Below, piece by piece: positions 14,861 through 22,970 of a stretch of DNA of 24,634 bases. The notes beneath the pieces are model-generated. The model was not told the DNA's origin. It was given only the letters and a program-made list of their open reading frames with translations, and ran no database searches. The translations under genes were made by a program, and so were the position numbers. Numbering within the stretch: position 1 is the first letter of the stretch; every line of letters starts with the position of its first letter. The DNA comes from a virus, in IMG/VR virus record IMGVR_UViG_3300045049_000035, positions 1 to 24,634 of that record, one strand, 5' to 3'.

Positions 14861-14863
14861 AAC

Positions 14864-15604
14864 ATGGCGACTCCAGCAACTACCACTACTCAAGCGCCCT
14901 CGTGGCTGGTGCCGTTCCAGCAGTACGGGCTCGATCAGAGCCTGTCCGCGTACCAGAACCCCGGTCAGTTGGTGGCGCCCTTCGCGCCTCAGCAGGAACA
15001 GGCGATCTCCGGTATCACGGGGCTCACCGCCAACGGCGGCGGCGCGCCTTTCACGGCCGCCGGCAACTACCTGTCGGGTGTGCTCAACGGTAATCCGGCG
15101 ACGAATCCGTTCTTGGATTCGATGTTCAATCAGGGCGCGAACGCCGTCCAGAACCGCCTGTCGAGCGAATTCGCAGGCATGGGCCGCAACGTCGAATCGT
15201 CTCTCCCTGTTCAGGCGGATCAGCTCAATAACCTCGCGACCCAACTCTATGGCGGTGCGTACAACACGGGCGTGCAGCAGCAGATGGGCGCTGCCCAGAT
15301 GTCCCTGCCATATACCCAGCAGGCGTACCAGAATTTCAACAACCTGTTCGGCGTCGGGCAGCAGGTGCAAGGGCAGTCGCAGCGGTATATCCAGGCTCCG
15401 CAGGACTTCCTGAATCAGTATCTGAACCGGGTGAACGGTTACAACCTGGGCCAGACGACGACGGCGACACCGGCCTTCAACCCGTTGGCGGGAGCGATTG
15501 GAGGGGCTGGGATCGGCTACAACATCGGGAACAGCATCAACAGTGACTATGGTGGATTGCTCGGTAGCGTAGCGGGCGGCCTGCTGGGAGCGTATGGTGG
15601 CTGA
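14864..15604 (+). CDS. Candidate internal virion/ejection protein
   Basis: A 246-residue Gln/Asn/Ala-rich protein. It starts MATPATTTTQAPSWLVPFQQ and continues with segments typical of podophage internal proteins (PQQEQAISGITGLTANGG, NPFLDSMFNQGANAVQNRL, YTQQAYQNFNNLFGVGQQ). The C-terminal ~40 residues are Gly-rich and hydrophobic with glycine-zipper spacing (GAIGGAGIGYNIGNSI, LLGSVAGGLLGAYGG), so this end probably enters a membrane. It begins 4 bases after the preceding stop and overlaps the next gene by 11 bases. This fits DNA-ejection machinery that forms a trans-envelope conduit. No enzymatic domain is visible. Confidence 0.65.
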   Translation: MATPATTTTQAPSWLVPFQQYGLDQSLSAYQNPGQLVAPFAPQQEQAISGITGLTANGGGAPFTAAGNYLSGVLNGNPATNPFLDSMFNQGANAVQNRLSSEFAGMGRNVESSLPVQADQLNNLATQLYGGAYNTGVQQQMGAAQMSLPYTQQAYQNFNNLFGVGQQVQGQSQRYIQAPQDFLNQYLNRVNGYNLGQTTTATPAFNPLAGAIGGAGIGYNIGNSINSDYGGLLGSVAGGLLGAYGG

Positions 15605-17264
15605 TCTCCAAGGGGGGCTCCTCGGGCTGATGAGCGACCCCAGCAACCAGTTCTATCTCTCGCTCCTGGCAAATTCCAACACGCCAGGCGGGATCGGCTC
15701 GATCATCGGAAAGAGCGCGCAACAGGGCAGTGCGAACTGGCAAGATTTCATGACGAAGCAGCTCGCGCTTCAGCAGGCGCAGAGCAATTTCGGCGTCACG
15801 CAGGCGATGAATGACGCCTATACGCGCGCACTCCAGCAGCCTGGAGGGCCTGGCGCACCTCAAGCGCCCCAACAGCCACAAGGGCTCTTATCTGCAGGTC
15901 CTGCACAGGCTCCACAACCTGCTCCACAGCAGGCAGCGGCGCAGCCCACTACTCAGCCAGCGCCACAACAGCAGCAGGATTCGCAAGACCCAGGCGTCCC
16001 CTCGCCGATGACGCCTGATCTGGTGCATCAGATTCCGGTGGGCGGCGTGTCTCCCACGCTCTCGATCCTGGCGAAAGCTCGGGCGAATGGCGGGGACTTT
16101 GCGGCGGGCCAGAAGGAAGTAGAGGCTCTGCAGTACGAGCAGGCCCAGCGGCGTTATATGCCGGCCATTACGACGTTCGACAACCTGATCAAAGCAGCGA
16201 ATCCAGCGGCACTCATGAGCCGCAACATGACGCTTTCGGCTGCATGGCCGAAGATTGCAGCAGCTGCGGGCGTGGATCCCAATGACAAGTCTGATGACAA
16301 CGTGCGTGAGGCTCTCGGGGCGTACCGCAATTCACTCGCAGCCGGCGTGAATCTGCCGCAGGTCGATGTTCGCAAGCAGTCGAAGGAAGAGCAGGAAGAC
16401 CTGGAGAAGGTCGTCGGCTCAAACGGTAGACCCGTGCTGGTGCCGAAGTCGAAGGCTGCCGGCAGGGAGCCCTTCAATCAGTCCATCTTCGGTGCGTCCA
16501 GCATGTCGGATCAGGCGATCCAGTTCGCTGCGGACACCTATCGTACGACGGGCAAGATGCCTGCCGGCTTCGCACGCAATCCGGCCATGCAGGCGAAGGT
16601 GTTGGACCGAGTGGCGCAGGATGCGGATGCGACGGGCGATACGGCGGCATCGATCGCGGCTCGCGAGCAATCTCGCAAAGCCAGTGGCATGGCACTCGAC
16701 CAGATCACGAAGCTCGAGAGCAATACAATGGCCGCGGCCGATACTCTCGACCGCAACATCAAGAGTCTGCGCGAGTACGCCGGCAAGGTAGATAGCTCCG
16801 GCGTGCCGCTGCTCAACAAAGCGTACCGTTACTGGCAGCAGGGCGTGCAGGGCTCTCCAGACGTGGCGAAGCTCGTCACGATGCTGAATGCGGTGGAGGG
16901 CGAATACGCGAAGATCAGCTCCGGCAACTTCAGCTCCGGAGGTGTGACCGAAGGTGCGAAGCGCGACGCCAAGGACGTCATCAACAAGTACATGAACAAC
17001 GGCCAGATCGATGCGGTGGCCGAGGCAATGACGCAGGAGAAGGAAAACCGCCTCGCCGCGATCCGTCAGCAGAAGGAGTCTCTGCAAGGGCAACTCTCGA
17101 CTGGCGCTCCCAAGCCGGGAGCCCAAACACCGCAAGCGAGCAGCACGCCAGCAGCAGGGAAGGTAATGCCGAGTGGGGAAAAGTTGCAGGCGTACGCTGT
17201 CGCTCACTTTGGTGGCGATGCAGCCAAGGCGGCGGCGTTCCTGAAGTCGCAGGGGTATCAGTAA
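15594..17264 (+). CDS. Large internal virion/ejection protein
   Basis: A 556-residue protein with three parts. Residues 1-80 form an N-terminal helical region. Residues about 80-145 are a low-complexity Pro/Gln/Ala linker (PAPQQAAAQPTTQPAPQQQQ). A long helical body (about 150-510) includes KVDSSGVPLLNKAYRYWQQG and YAKISSGNFSSGGVTEGAKR. A short C-terminal segment (KLQAYAVAHFGGDAAKAAAF) resembles the small helical motifs at the ends of phage and secreted proteins. GGGAG at 15586-15590 precedes ATG 15594. The gene is joined to its neighbours by overlaps. A role as a structural ejection protein is inferred from size, helical content and position; no lytic transglycosylase motif is seen. Confidence 0.65.
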   Translation: MVADLQGGLLGLMSDPSNQFYLSLLANSNTPGGIGSIIGKSAQQGSANWQDFMTKQLALQQAQSNFGVTQAMNDAYTRALQQPGGPGAPQAPQQPQGLLSAGPAQAPQPAPQQAAAQPTTQPAPQQQQDSQDPGVPSPMTPDLVHQIPVGGVSPTLSILAKARANGGDFAAGQKEVEALQYEQAQRRYMPAITTFDNLIKAANPAALMSRNMTLSAAWPKIAAAAGVDPNDKSDDNVREALGAYRNSLAAGVNLPQVDVRKQSKEEQEDLEKVVGSNGRPVLVPKSKAAGREPFNQSIFGASSMSDQAIQFAADTYRTTGKMPAGFARNPAMQAKVLDRVAQDADATGDTAASIAAREQSRKASGMALDQITKLESNTMAAADTLDRNIKSLREYAGKVDSSGVPLLNKAYRYWQQGVQGSPDVAKLVTMLNAVEGEYAKISSGNFSSGGVTEGAKRDAKDVINKYMNNGQIDAVAEAMTQEKENRLAAIRQQKESLQGQLSTGAPKPGAQTPQASSTPAAGKVMPSGEKLQAYAVAHFGGDAAKAAAFLKSQGYQ

Positions 17265-18706
17265 TGCCCGTCGATATCAGTGACCTGCCAGCGCCGAATG
17301 ACATCAGCGACCTTCCGGTCCCTCCGAAGGCCACGCAGGCAGCTCCGCAATCCTCTTCGTTCATGGACACCCTGAAGAATCTCGGGAGCGCCGCGGTGCG
17401 GCCGGTGGCTAAAGCAGTCTCGAGCCTGCCGTTGATGGTGATGGACGCGGGCGTCGGTGCGCGCAACCTGATCGAAGGGCGTAATGCGCAGGGCCAGTAT
17501 CCGTACGAGTTGCCCTCGACGATGTTCAACCGGGCGCTCGATACCTACACCCGGCCGCCAACCGGCGCCGGCAAGGTCGGAGAGTTCATCAGCACGGCAC
17601 TCCTGAGCTCGAGGCTGCCGAATCCGGAAGCCGCTCAGCAGGCGCCCGCCGGCTTCACGTCTCAGGCTGTCCGCCCGGCGCCCAGTGAGTTGACGCCTGC
17701 CCAGCAGCATGCGCAAGCGGTTGGAGAGTCGATCGGCATGCGGCAACTCCCAGGGCAGGCCACCGGCAACAAAGCGCTCCAGCAGTTTGAAGCGAAATTG
17801 GAGTCATCGCCCTGGACATCCGGGCCGATCAATGCGGTGAAAGCCGGAAACCAGTCCGCTTTGAATCGCACGGCTGCAGCATCGATCGGCGAGAAGGCGG
17901 ATGTGCTCGATTCGAGCGTGCTGAGTCGAGCCGCTGACCGACTCGGCCAGGTGTTCGAGAACGTCCGAGACCCGGCCCGGATGACGATTGTCGATCCGCA
18001 GCGGACCAAAGCGGCTCTCGATGCGATCGACCAGGATGCGGAAGGGCTGATCGATGGCAGCATCCGGGACAACAAGCTCGTCGCGCGGCTCGAGAACCTC
18101 GCGAATACGGGGGGAATCAATGGCGAGCAGCTTGGAAAGCTCTCGAGCAAACTCGGGCAGGCCGCCTATAAGCAAATGACCAGCCCGAGCGGTGACCGGG
18201 ATCTCGGCCGCGCGCTCTATGCCGTCAAGGATCACGTTGACGATCTGGTTGAGTCGGGGCTGACAGGCGAGGAACAGGCCGCCTATGGCGCTGCGCGCCA
18301 GCAGTACCGCAACCTGATGACGCTCACGTCTCGGGTGGGCATCACGAACCCGAGCACCGGGAATGTCTCGGGTGCAGCACTGGCCTCAAAGCTCCAGCAG
18401 GCTGACCGATCGGGGTTTCTGTACGGTCGGAACCAGTCGGACCTCTACAACGCCGCGCGTTTCGCCCAGGCGTTCAAGCCGGTGGTGGGGGATTCGGGGA
18501 CTGCGACTCGGACCCTGAGTCTCGGGGATCTCATGAACGCACACCTGGGCATTCCGGCCCATTTGCTGTCGCGCGCGTACGTATCGCGTCCGGGCCAGGC
18601 GGCCGTGCGGGGAGCTTTGGCGGGGTATCAGGCGGTGCCGGGTCTTCTGTCCAACCCCAGCCCTTTGGCAGCGCCGGTCATCGGCGGCCTACTGGCGGCG
18701 CAGTAA
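17264..18706 (+). CDS. Large internal virion/ejection protein
   Basis: A 480-residue protein that begins with two short repeats (DISDLPAPND and DISDLPVPPK). A hydrophobic/helical segment follows at about 40-70 (RPVAKAVSSLPLMVMDAGVG), then a Pro/Ala-rich spacer and a long helical body (about 165-370: DRLGQVFENVRDPARMTI, LGKLSSKLGQAAYKQM). The C-terminus is Gly/Ala/Leu-rich and hydrophobic (AAPVIGGLLAAQ). TAATG coupling to the preceding gene fixes the start. This is the last of four consecutive ejection-type genes. Similar large proteins in podophages travel into the host with the DNA. The 3' end overlaps a possible minus-strand gene. Confidence 0.65.
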   Translation: MPVDISDLPAPNDISDLPVPPKATQAAPQSSSFMDTLKNLGSAAVRPVAKAVSSLPLMVMDAGVGARNLIEGRNAQGQYPYELPSTMFNRALDTYTRPPTGAGKVGEFISTALLSSRLPNPEAAQQAPAGFTSQAVRPAPSELTPAQQHAQAVGESIGMRQLPGQATGNKALQQFEAKLESSPWTSGPINAVKAGNQSALNRTAAASIGEKADVLDSSVLSRAADRLGQVFENVRDPARMTIVDPQRTKAALDAIDQDAEGLIDGSIRDNKLVARLENLANTGGINGEQLGKLSSKLGQAAYKQMTSPSGDRDLGRALYAVKDHVDDLVESGLTGEEQAAYGAARQQYRNLMTLTSRVGITNPSTGNVSGAALASKLQQADRSGFLYGRNQSDLYNAARFAQAFKPVVGDSGTATRTLSLGDLMNAHLGIPAHLLSRAYVSRPGQAAVRGALAGYQAVPGLLSNPSPLAAPVIGGLLAAQ

Positions 18707-18850
18707 CCGCATGAGCGCATCCCGCCAACCCTTCCGACTCTCCGCCTCGTACCGGCGCTCCCACCATTGGGAGTTGCAGAGCTTGTCCATCAGCGGCTTG
18801 ATGGCGGCTCCGACAGCGACGGCGACGGGTGTCCAGGGTTCCCAGCTCAT
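18689..18850 (-). CDS. Possible small antisense gene in the gap before the fibre gene
   Basis: The minus strand is open for 53 residues from ATG at 18850 to TAG at 18689. It has a protein-like composition: a short hydrophobic segment (PVAVAVGAAIKPLM), then a charged Trp/Arg/Glu-rich stretch (WWERRYEAESRKGWRDALMR). The plus strand has no gene between 18707 and 18868, so this is not simply a shadow, except for its last 18 bases. AGGA lies about 13 bases upstream of the ATG, which is a little far. It could be a genuine small membrane-associated protein, antisense to the operon, or a chance ORF. No family recognised. Confidence 0.4.
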   Translation of the reverse strand: MSWEPWTPVAVAVGAAIKPLMDKLCNSQWWERRYEAESRKGWRDALMRLLRRQ

Positions 18851-18868
18851 TGGCCGGGAGTCTTCCTG

Positions 18869-20023
18869 ATGCCGTGCCAAGTAGTCAACTCGCAGTCCCA
18901 GGTGCAGCGCCGGCTGCCGGCCTTCCCCCAGCAGATCCCGCAGTCCCAGCAGGACTGGAACTACTTCCTGACCGTGCTCAACGAGTGGGGGCAGTCCCTG
19001 CAGGCGAATCCGTCGAGCGTGAACGTCATCCCCTCTCAGTTCGCGGTGTTCCAGGGGGCGAGCCTCCCGAACCTGACGACTGCGGGTTGCACGGTCTCGC
19101 TCGACAACGGCCAGACCTTCTACGGCAATAACGCGCTCAAGGTAGTCGTGAGCGCGCCCGGCGCGACGTTATCCTTCACCGGCTTCCCGATCGCGCTCCC
19201 CGCCGCGCAACGCTGGTACAACGCATTCCAGATCTACACCGCGGCGCCGCTCGCTGGCTCACTCGCGGTGAGCACGAATGGCAGCCATTCGGCCTCTGAG
19301 ACGTTCTCGCTGGCTGGTGTGGCATCCTGGCAGCAGGTGTGGGGGCTATTCGACCTGCGCAAGTACGCCGATACCCAGGCGACCTGGACATTCACGTTCA
19401 GTCAGACGGGCACGTTTTGGCTCGACGGCCTGCAGATGGTCGCCGCTGGGTCGATCTTCACCGGGCCGCCGCCGTTCGGAAACAGCGGCGCACCTGGCAG
19501 CGTGGACGCTCTCCCGGACGGCACCACGTACGCGCGCATCCTGAGCTCGGGTCTCACGAACAGCATCGTCAACACCAACGGACTGGTGGCAAATGCGGCA
19601 ACGGATACGGGCTCGAATACGGTCAGCTCGGCAACCGTCACGAATGTTCAGCACACCCCTGACGGTCAGGGCTTCAATACGCTGCTCGATTCGATCTCAT
19701 ACACCGCGCCGATCGCCTGTACGGTTTATGTGACTGTGACGGCAACGATGTCGTACACGGAAGTGAATCCGGCGGATCTCTTCGCCGATTTCCGCTATTC
19801 GATCCAGCAGGATACAAATTTCAATGGATTCAATTTTCAGGAGTGGTTCTGGAAGGCTCCCACAGCAAGCCAAGGGTTTCTGGTACCGCTCACGATCCGT
19901 ATTCCCTTCTCGATGTCTGCCAATCAGACATCAACATTCAAATTCATGGGGGCGAAGTACAACGCAGGTGACACGGTGGTGCTCTCGAATATCACCATGC
20001 AGTACGAAGTGGTGAAGAGATGA
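18869..20023 (+). CDS. Tail fibre or spike structural protein
   Basis: A 384-residue protein. The N-terminal ~45 residues are Gln-rich and helical (RRLPAFPQQIPQSQQDWNYF, then FLTVLNEWGQSLQ) and resemble a virion-anchoring segment. Residues about 55-200 look like a beta-sandwich of carbohydrate-binding style (CTVSLDNGQTFYGNNALKVV, QTGTFWLDGLQMVAAGSI). A Gly/Pro linker and a second strand-rich domain (about 260-384) end the protein. GGGAG at 18856-18860 precedes ATG 18869 by 8 bases. Together with the two following strand-rich genes it probably forms the host-recognition apparatus. No catalytic motif is visible. Confidence 0.65.
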   Translation: MPCQVVNSQSQVQRRLPAFPQQIPQSQQDWNYFLTVLNEWGQSLQANPSSVNVIPSQFAVFQGASLPNLTTAGCTVSLDNGQTFYGNNALKVVVSAPGATLSFTGFPIALPAAQRWYNAFQIYTAAPLAGSLAVSTNGSHSASETFSLAGVASWQQVWGLFDLRKYADTQATWTFTFSQTGTFWLDGLQMVAAGSIFTGPPPFGNSGAPGSVDALPDGTTYARILSSGLTNSIVNTNGLVANAATDTGSNTVSSATVTNVQHTPDGQGFNTLLDSISYTAPIACTVYVTVTATMSYTEVNPADLFADFRYSIQQDTNFNGFNFQEWFWKAPTASQGFLVPLTIRIPFSMSANQTSTFKFMGAKYNAGDTVVLSNITMQYEVVKR

Positions 20024-20172
20024 GTAGTGACTCCACCCAGGAAGCACCGGAAGTTGTGGAGGCTCGCCCCCGGAATGAGCTGATCCGCGCAGCTCTCGCT
20101 GAGGATGCAGATGCCATCGCTCATCTCGAGCGGCATGGTGACGATATCACGAAGTTGATGGCAAAGGCATAA
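20020..20172 (+). CDS. Small acidic protein between fibre genes
   Basis: A 50-residue protein starting MSSDSTQEAPEVVEARPR, acidic at the N-terminus and helical at the C-terminus (ELIRAALAEDADAIAHLERH). The start overlaps the fibre stop as ATGA, and it ends 4 bases before the next gene. It is too short for a structural domain of its own. Small acidic helical proteins beside fibre genes sometimes help fibre folding or attachment, but that is speculation here. Tight coupling on both sides is the main support. Confidence 0.6.
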   Translation: MSSDSTQEAPEVVEARPRNELIRAALAEDADAIAHLERHGDDITKLMAKA

Positions 20173-20176
20173 CGTT

Positions 20177-20974
20177 GTGGCCAACACTACTTATCAGGCG
20201 TATGTTCAATCTCTCGGGGCCGCGAGCGCACTGACAGGCGCGGAACTGATCGCGCTCATTCAAAGCGGTAACCCGGTCCAGATCGCGCTGAATAATCTGA
20301 ACATCGCGCTCAATTCTACGACAGCGCCGCCGAATGGGATCTATGTCCCAGTCGCGAATACCATCGGCTTTTCCAATAACAGCATCCAGACTGGCACGTT
20401 GACTTCCGCTGCCATGACGATGCCAGCCTACGCCGTAACGGGCTCAAGCGTTCCGGCCAATGGGATCTATCTTCCGAGTGCGAATACGGTCGGGTTTTCT
20501 ACGAATAGCGCCCAGGCCGGCTCCATCTCTGCGGCGCGCCAGTGGCAGTTGTACGAGCCGAATTTCTCGGTCGCGGCATTAAAAAATGCGGCCACGATGG
20601 ATAGCGGTACGTTCACTGGAACTTTGACAGGATGTACGACGGCACCGACGCAGACATTCAATTGGATTCGTGTCGGAAGCTCAGTGTTGGTCTATCTGAA
20701 TGGGGCGCTCAGTGCGACGTCGAACGCTACCACCATGACGGTTACTGGCGTACCAGCAGCAATCCAGCCAGCAAACGGTCAAAGCGGGAAGACAGTCGTT
20801 ACCGACAACGGTAGCTCTCTGCTGGATGGTCTCTGGAGTATCTCCGCGGGCACTTTGACGTTTTATCTGGCAAAAGTGGTGGGGAGCGTCCTTCAATACG
20901 CCAACACCAATTTTACTGCGAGCGGTACAAAGGGCCTCAATCAAGGCACTGTAATGACATGGAGTCTCGTCTGA
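20177..20974 (+). CDS. Tail fibre-like protein with a duplicated segment
   Basis: A 265-residue Ser/Thr/Ala/Asn-rich protein. The N-terminus (ANTTYQAYVQSLGAASALTG) looks like a virion-binding helix pair. Two copies of a motif follow at about residues 51-77 and 93-119, beginning PPNGIYVPVANTIGFSNNS and PANGIYLPSANTVGFSTNS and spaced 42 residues apart. The C-terminal half is a beta-rich head (FNWIRVGSSVLVYLNGALSA, GLWSISAGTLTFYLAKVVG) ending in MTWSLV. NGIY...ANT.GF units are common in phage fibre shafts. GTG at 20177 has AAAGG 9 bases upstream. Likely part of the receptor-binding complex. Confidence 0.7.
   Translation: MANTTYQAYVQSLGAASALTGAELIALIQSGNPVQIALNNLNIALNSTTAPPNGIYVPVANTIGFSNNSIQTGTLTSAAMTMPAYAVTGSSVPANGIYLPSANTVGFSTNSAQAGSISAARQWQLYEPNFSVAALKNAATMDSGTFTGTLTGCTTAPTQTFNWIRVGSSVLVYLNGALSATSNATTMTVTGVPAAIQPANGQSGKTVVTDNGSSLLDGLWSISAGTLTFYLAKVVGSVLQYANTNFTASGTKGLNQGTVMTWSLV
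20327..20533 (+). repeat. Two diverged 126-base repeat units in a fibre gene
   Basis: AATGGGATCTAT occurs at 20333-20344 and 20459-20470, 126 bases apart, each at the beginning of a segment of about 80 bases encoding the NGIY...ANT.GF motif. The second part of each unit has diverged. In-frame duplication of a shaft repeat is the simplest reading. Confidence 0.65.
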
Positions 20975-21008
20975 TGAGCCCACGCGTCCTTTGGATCAGG
21001 TGAGCTAA

Positions 21009-22661
21009 ATGCCCATCAGTAACGAGCAGATTCTCTCCGAAGTTGGTCTGAGCCTGAAGCAGACCGCCGCCGAGATCGCCGCCGGGGTGACGCCTACGAA
21101 CTATGCATATATGCCGGGAGATGTGCGGCGGTATGGCGTAAAGGGCGACGGATCGACGGACGATACGACGGCCCTGCAGAATTGCTACAACGCAAATCCC
21201 GGCCTGGATGTCTATCACGCTCCAGGGTTGACGATTCTGGTATCCGCTGGGATCACGCTCAAGAGCGGGACGCGATATCGCGGTCAAGCGATCATCAAGC
21301 AGAAAGCCGGCACGAATCTCAACGCTCCGCTACTTCTGGGCACGAGCGTTTCCAACGTGCTCATTGAGGGCCTGGAGATCGATGGCAACGCCGCGAACAA
21401 TGCCACAGGGTTGACTTATGGCATCCAGTTCATCACTGGCACGAACAATCAGGTCCGTCGCTGCAACATTCACGACACGACGCAGGCCGGTATCTACCTC
21501 GCCTCCGAGACCGATTCCAAGATTCTTGGTTGCCACGTCATCAACGCGGGCCGGAACATCGGGACCGACAATCACGGGATCATGATGATCTCGAACATCG
21601 CTACGCCCCTCGCCAACATTGTAGTTCAGGGGAATACGGTCATCGGAGCCTACCGAAAGGGCATCACGACGTACTCGCTCTCGCCGGGATCTGTCTCCAA
21701 TATATCCATCGTCGGAAACGTGGTCACGGGGGCGGGGCTCGGCGGAATCTATACCGGCAACGGCTCAGCCGGCACCACTCGACAGACAGGCATCGTCATT
21801 GCAGACAACACGGTCTCGGGTTGCTATTCGAACATCGAGGCCGACTATATTAACGGTGGTTCGATCACTGGTAACGTCTGTTCTTCCTCAAACGGTTTCG
21901 ATGGAATCACCTGCGATACGGCTGATAATCTGGAGATCTCCGGCAATCAGGTCAACAACAGTACAGTACACGGTATTGAGCTGACCAATACCAACGGTGG
22001 GAACAATACCGGAATCAGCATCGTCGGTAACACGGTATCGAATTCTAATACGAGCAATGCGGGCTTTGCTGCCGGAATCTTGCTACACAACACAATTCAG
22101 AGCCAGGTATCCGACAACACAGTCACTGACGCCAATGCCAAGATGGTCTATGGCATCTTCGAGGACGGCACCAGCAACAATAATATGATCGTGGACAACA
22201 ACGTCGTCACGGCCGTCACCGCGAAGTATTCCACCTCTGGAGCTGCTACGTTCCTGCGTACAACCGCAAGCACGTTCACAGGTTTTGGCGTGGTCACGCC
22301 AACCAAGGAATTGGATATTGCTGGAGGCATTCGCAGACGTAGCCAGCAGTTAACGCTTTCAGCCGGCGCGAACAACAATGTCTCGCTGCCATCCAAGACA
22401 GGGACGCTTTACACGACTGGTCTCGGCGGCGTCTTCAATATTTCCGGGTTCGTGGCGGGGAATGATGGGGATGAGTTCACGCTTATCAACTACAACTCGT
22501 TCACGATGACGATCAACAATAATTCCGGTTCAAGTTCTGCGGGGAACAAGATCCTGATCGGCGGCGGAGCGGATATCACGGTGTCCTCTCAAGGGTCTGT
22601 GGACTTTATCTATCTCGGCGGCTCGATCAACGCATGGTTTGTGCGGGCTCTGAAGGCGTAG
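21009..22661 (+). CDS. Tailspike with right-handed beta-helix, probable polysaccharide depolymerase
   Basis: A 550-residue protein. A short N-terminal anchor (residues 1-35) precedes the pectate-lyase-3 opening VRRYGVKGDGSTDDTTALQN (about 39-58). At least ten beta-helix coils follow up to about residue 400, visible as repeats such as NVLIEGLEIDGNA, NISIVGNVVTGAG, LEISGNQVNNS and SQVSDNTVTDAN. A C-terminal strand-rich domain (about 430-550) probably trimerises. Spikes of this fold bind and often cleave capsule or O-antigen. Catalytic residues cannot be pinned from sequence. AGGTGAG at 20998-21004 is the strongest ribosome-binding site in the region, suggesting high expression. Confidence 0.85.
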   Translation: MPISNEQILSEVGLSLKQTAAEIAAGVTPTNYAYMPGDVRRYGVKGDGSTDDTTALQNCYNANPGLDVYHAPGLTILVSAGITLKSGTRYRGQAIIKQKAGTNLNAPLLLGTSVSNVLIEGLEIDGNAANNATGLTYGIQFITGTNNQVRRCNIHDTTQAGIYLASETDSKILGCHVINAGRNIGTDNHGIMMISNIATPLANIVVQGNTVIGAYRKGITTYSLSPGSVSNISIVGNVVTGAGLGGIYTGNGSAGTTRQTGIVIADNTVSGCYSNIEADYINGGSITGNVCSSSNGFDGITCDTADNLEISGNQVNNSTVHGIELTNTNGGNNTGISIVGNTVSNSNTSNAGFAAGILLHNTIQSQVSDNTVTDANAKMVYGIFEDGTSNNNMIVDNNVVTAVTAKYSTSGAATFLRTTASTFTGFGVVTPTKELDIAGGIRRRSQQLTLSAGANNNVSLPSKTGTLYTTGLGGVFNISGFVAGNDGDEFTLINYNSFTMTINNNSGSSSAGNKILIGGGADITVSSQGSVDFIYLGGSINAWFVRALKA

Positions 22662-22676
22662 CGCCGACACAATCAG

Positions 22677-22970
22677 ATGACACAAGTACCAAATGATGTG
22701 CCGGGGTGGTTGAGCTGGGTCGCGCCGATCGGAGGCATTGTGGCAACGGTATGGGCGATTGCTCGACGACTATTGGTGAGCGTGACCCGCGATGAACTCG
22801 CAGAGATCCTGGAGGCCAGAGAACGGGCGCGCGAAGAGCGCCATCAGGAACGACACCAAGAGAACCTCACAAAATTCGACGACCTGTTCGAACGGATGGG
22901 CGGCGTCGAAACCACGGTTGCGGAAATGAAGGGCGTCTTGTCGGAGAGGTTCCCGAGGGCACAGAGATGA
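22677..22970 (+). CDS. Membrane-anchored coiled-coil protein, possible holin-family or antiholin component
   Basis: A 97-residue protein with one membrane segment at about 11-29 (WLSWVAPIGGIVATVWAIA). A long charged helix follows (LAEILEARERAREERHQERH), then a heptad-like tail (FDDLFERMGGVETTVAEM). The N-terminal segment could be periplasmic or cytoplasmic. The stop overlaps the endolysin start as ATGA. A single-pass protein with a cytoplasmic coil next to an endolysin fits a lysis regulator or holin, but some phages carry such proteins with unknown function. No clear ribosome-binding site before ATG 22677. Confidence 0.65.
   Translation: MTQVPNDVPGWLSWVAPIGGIVATVWAIARRLLVSVTRDELAEILEARERAREERHQERHQENLTKFDDLFERMGGVETTVAEMKGVLSERFPRAQR

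Noticed and set aside
16419-17207. 262-residue minus-strand open frame
   Set aside because: It is opposite an ejection-type gene in the coupled operon. Composition is Arg/Leu/His-rich without recognisable motifs and there is no ribosome-binding site.
20973-21002. Nine-codon frame between a fibre gene and the tailspike
   Set aside because: Too short to support as a gene. The sequence is better explained as a leader carrying the tailspike ribosome-binding site.
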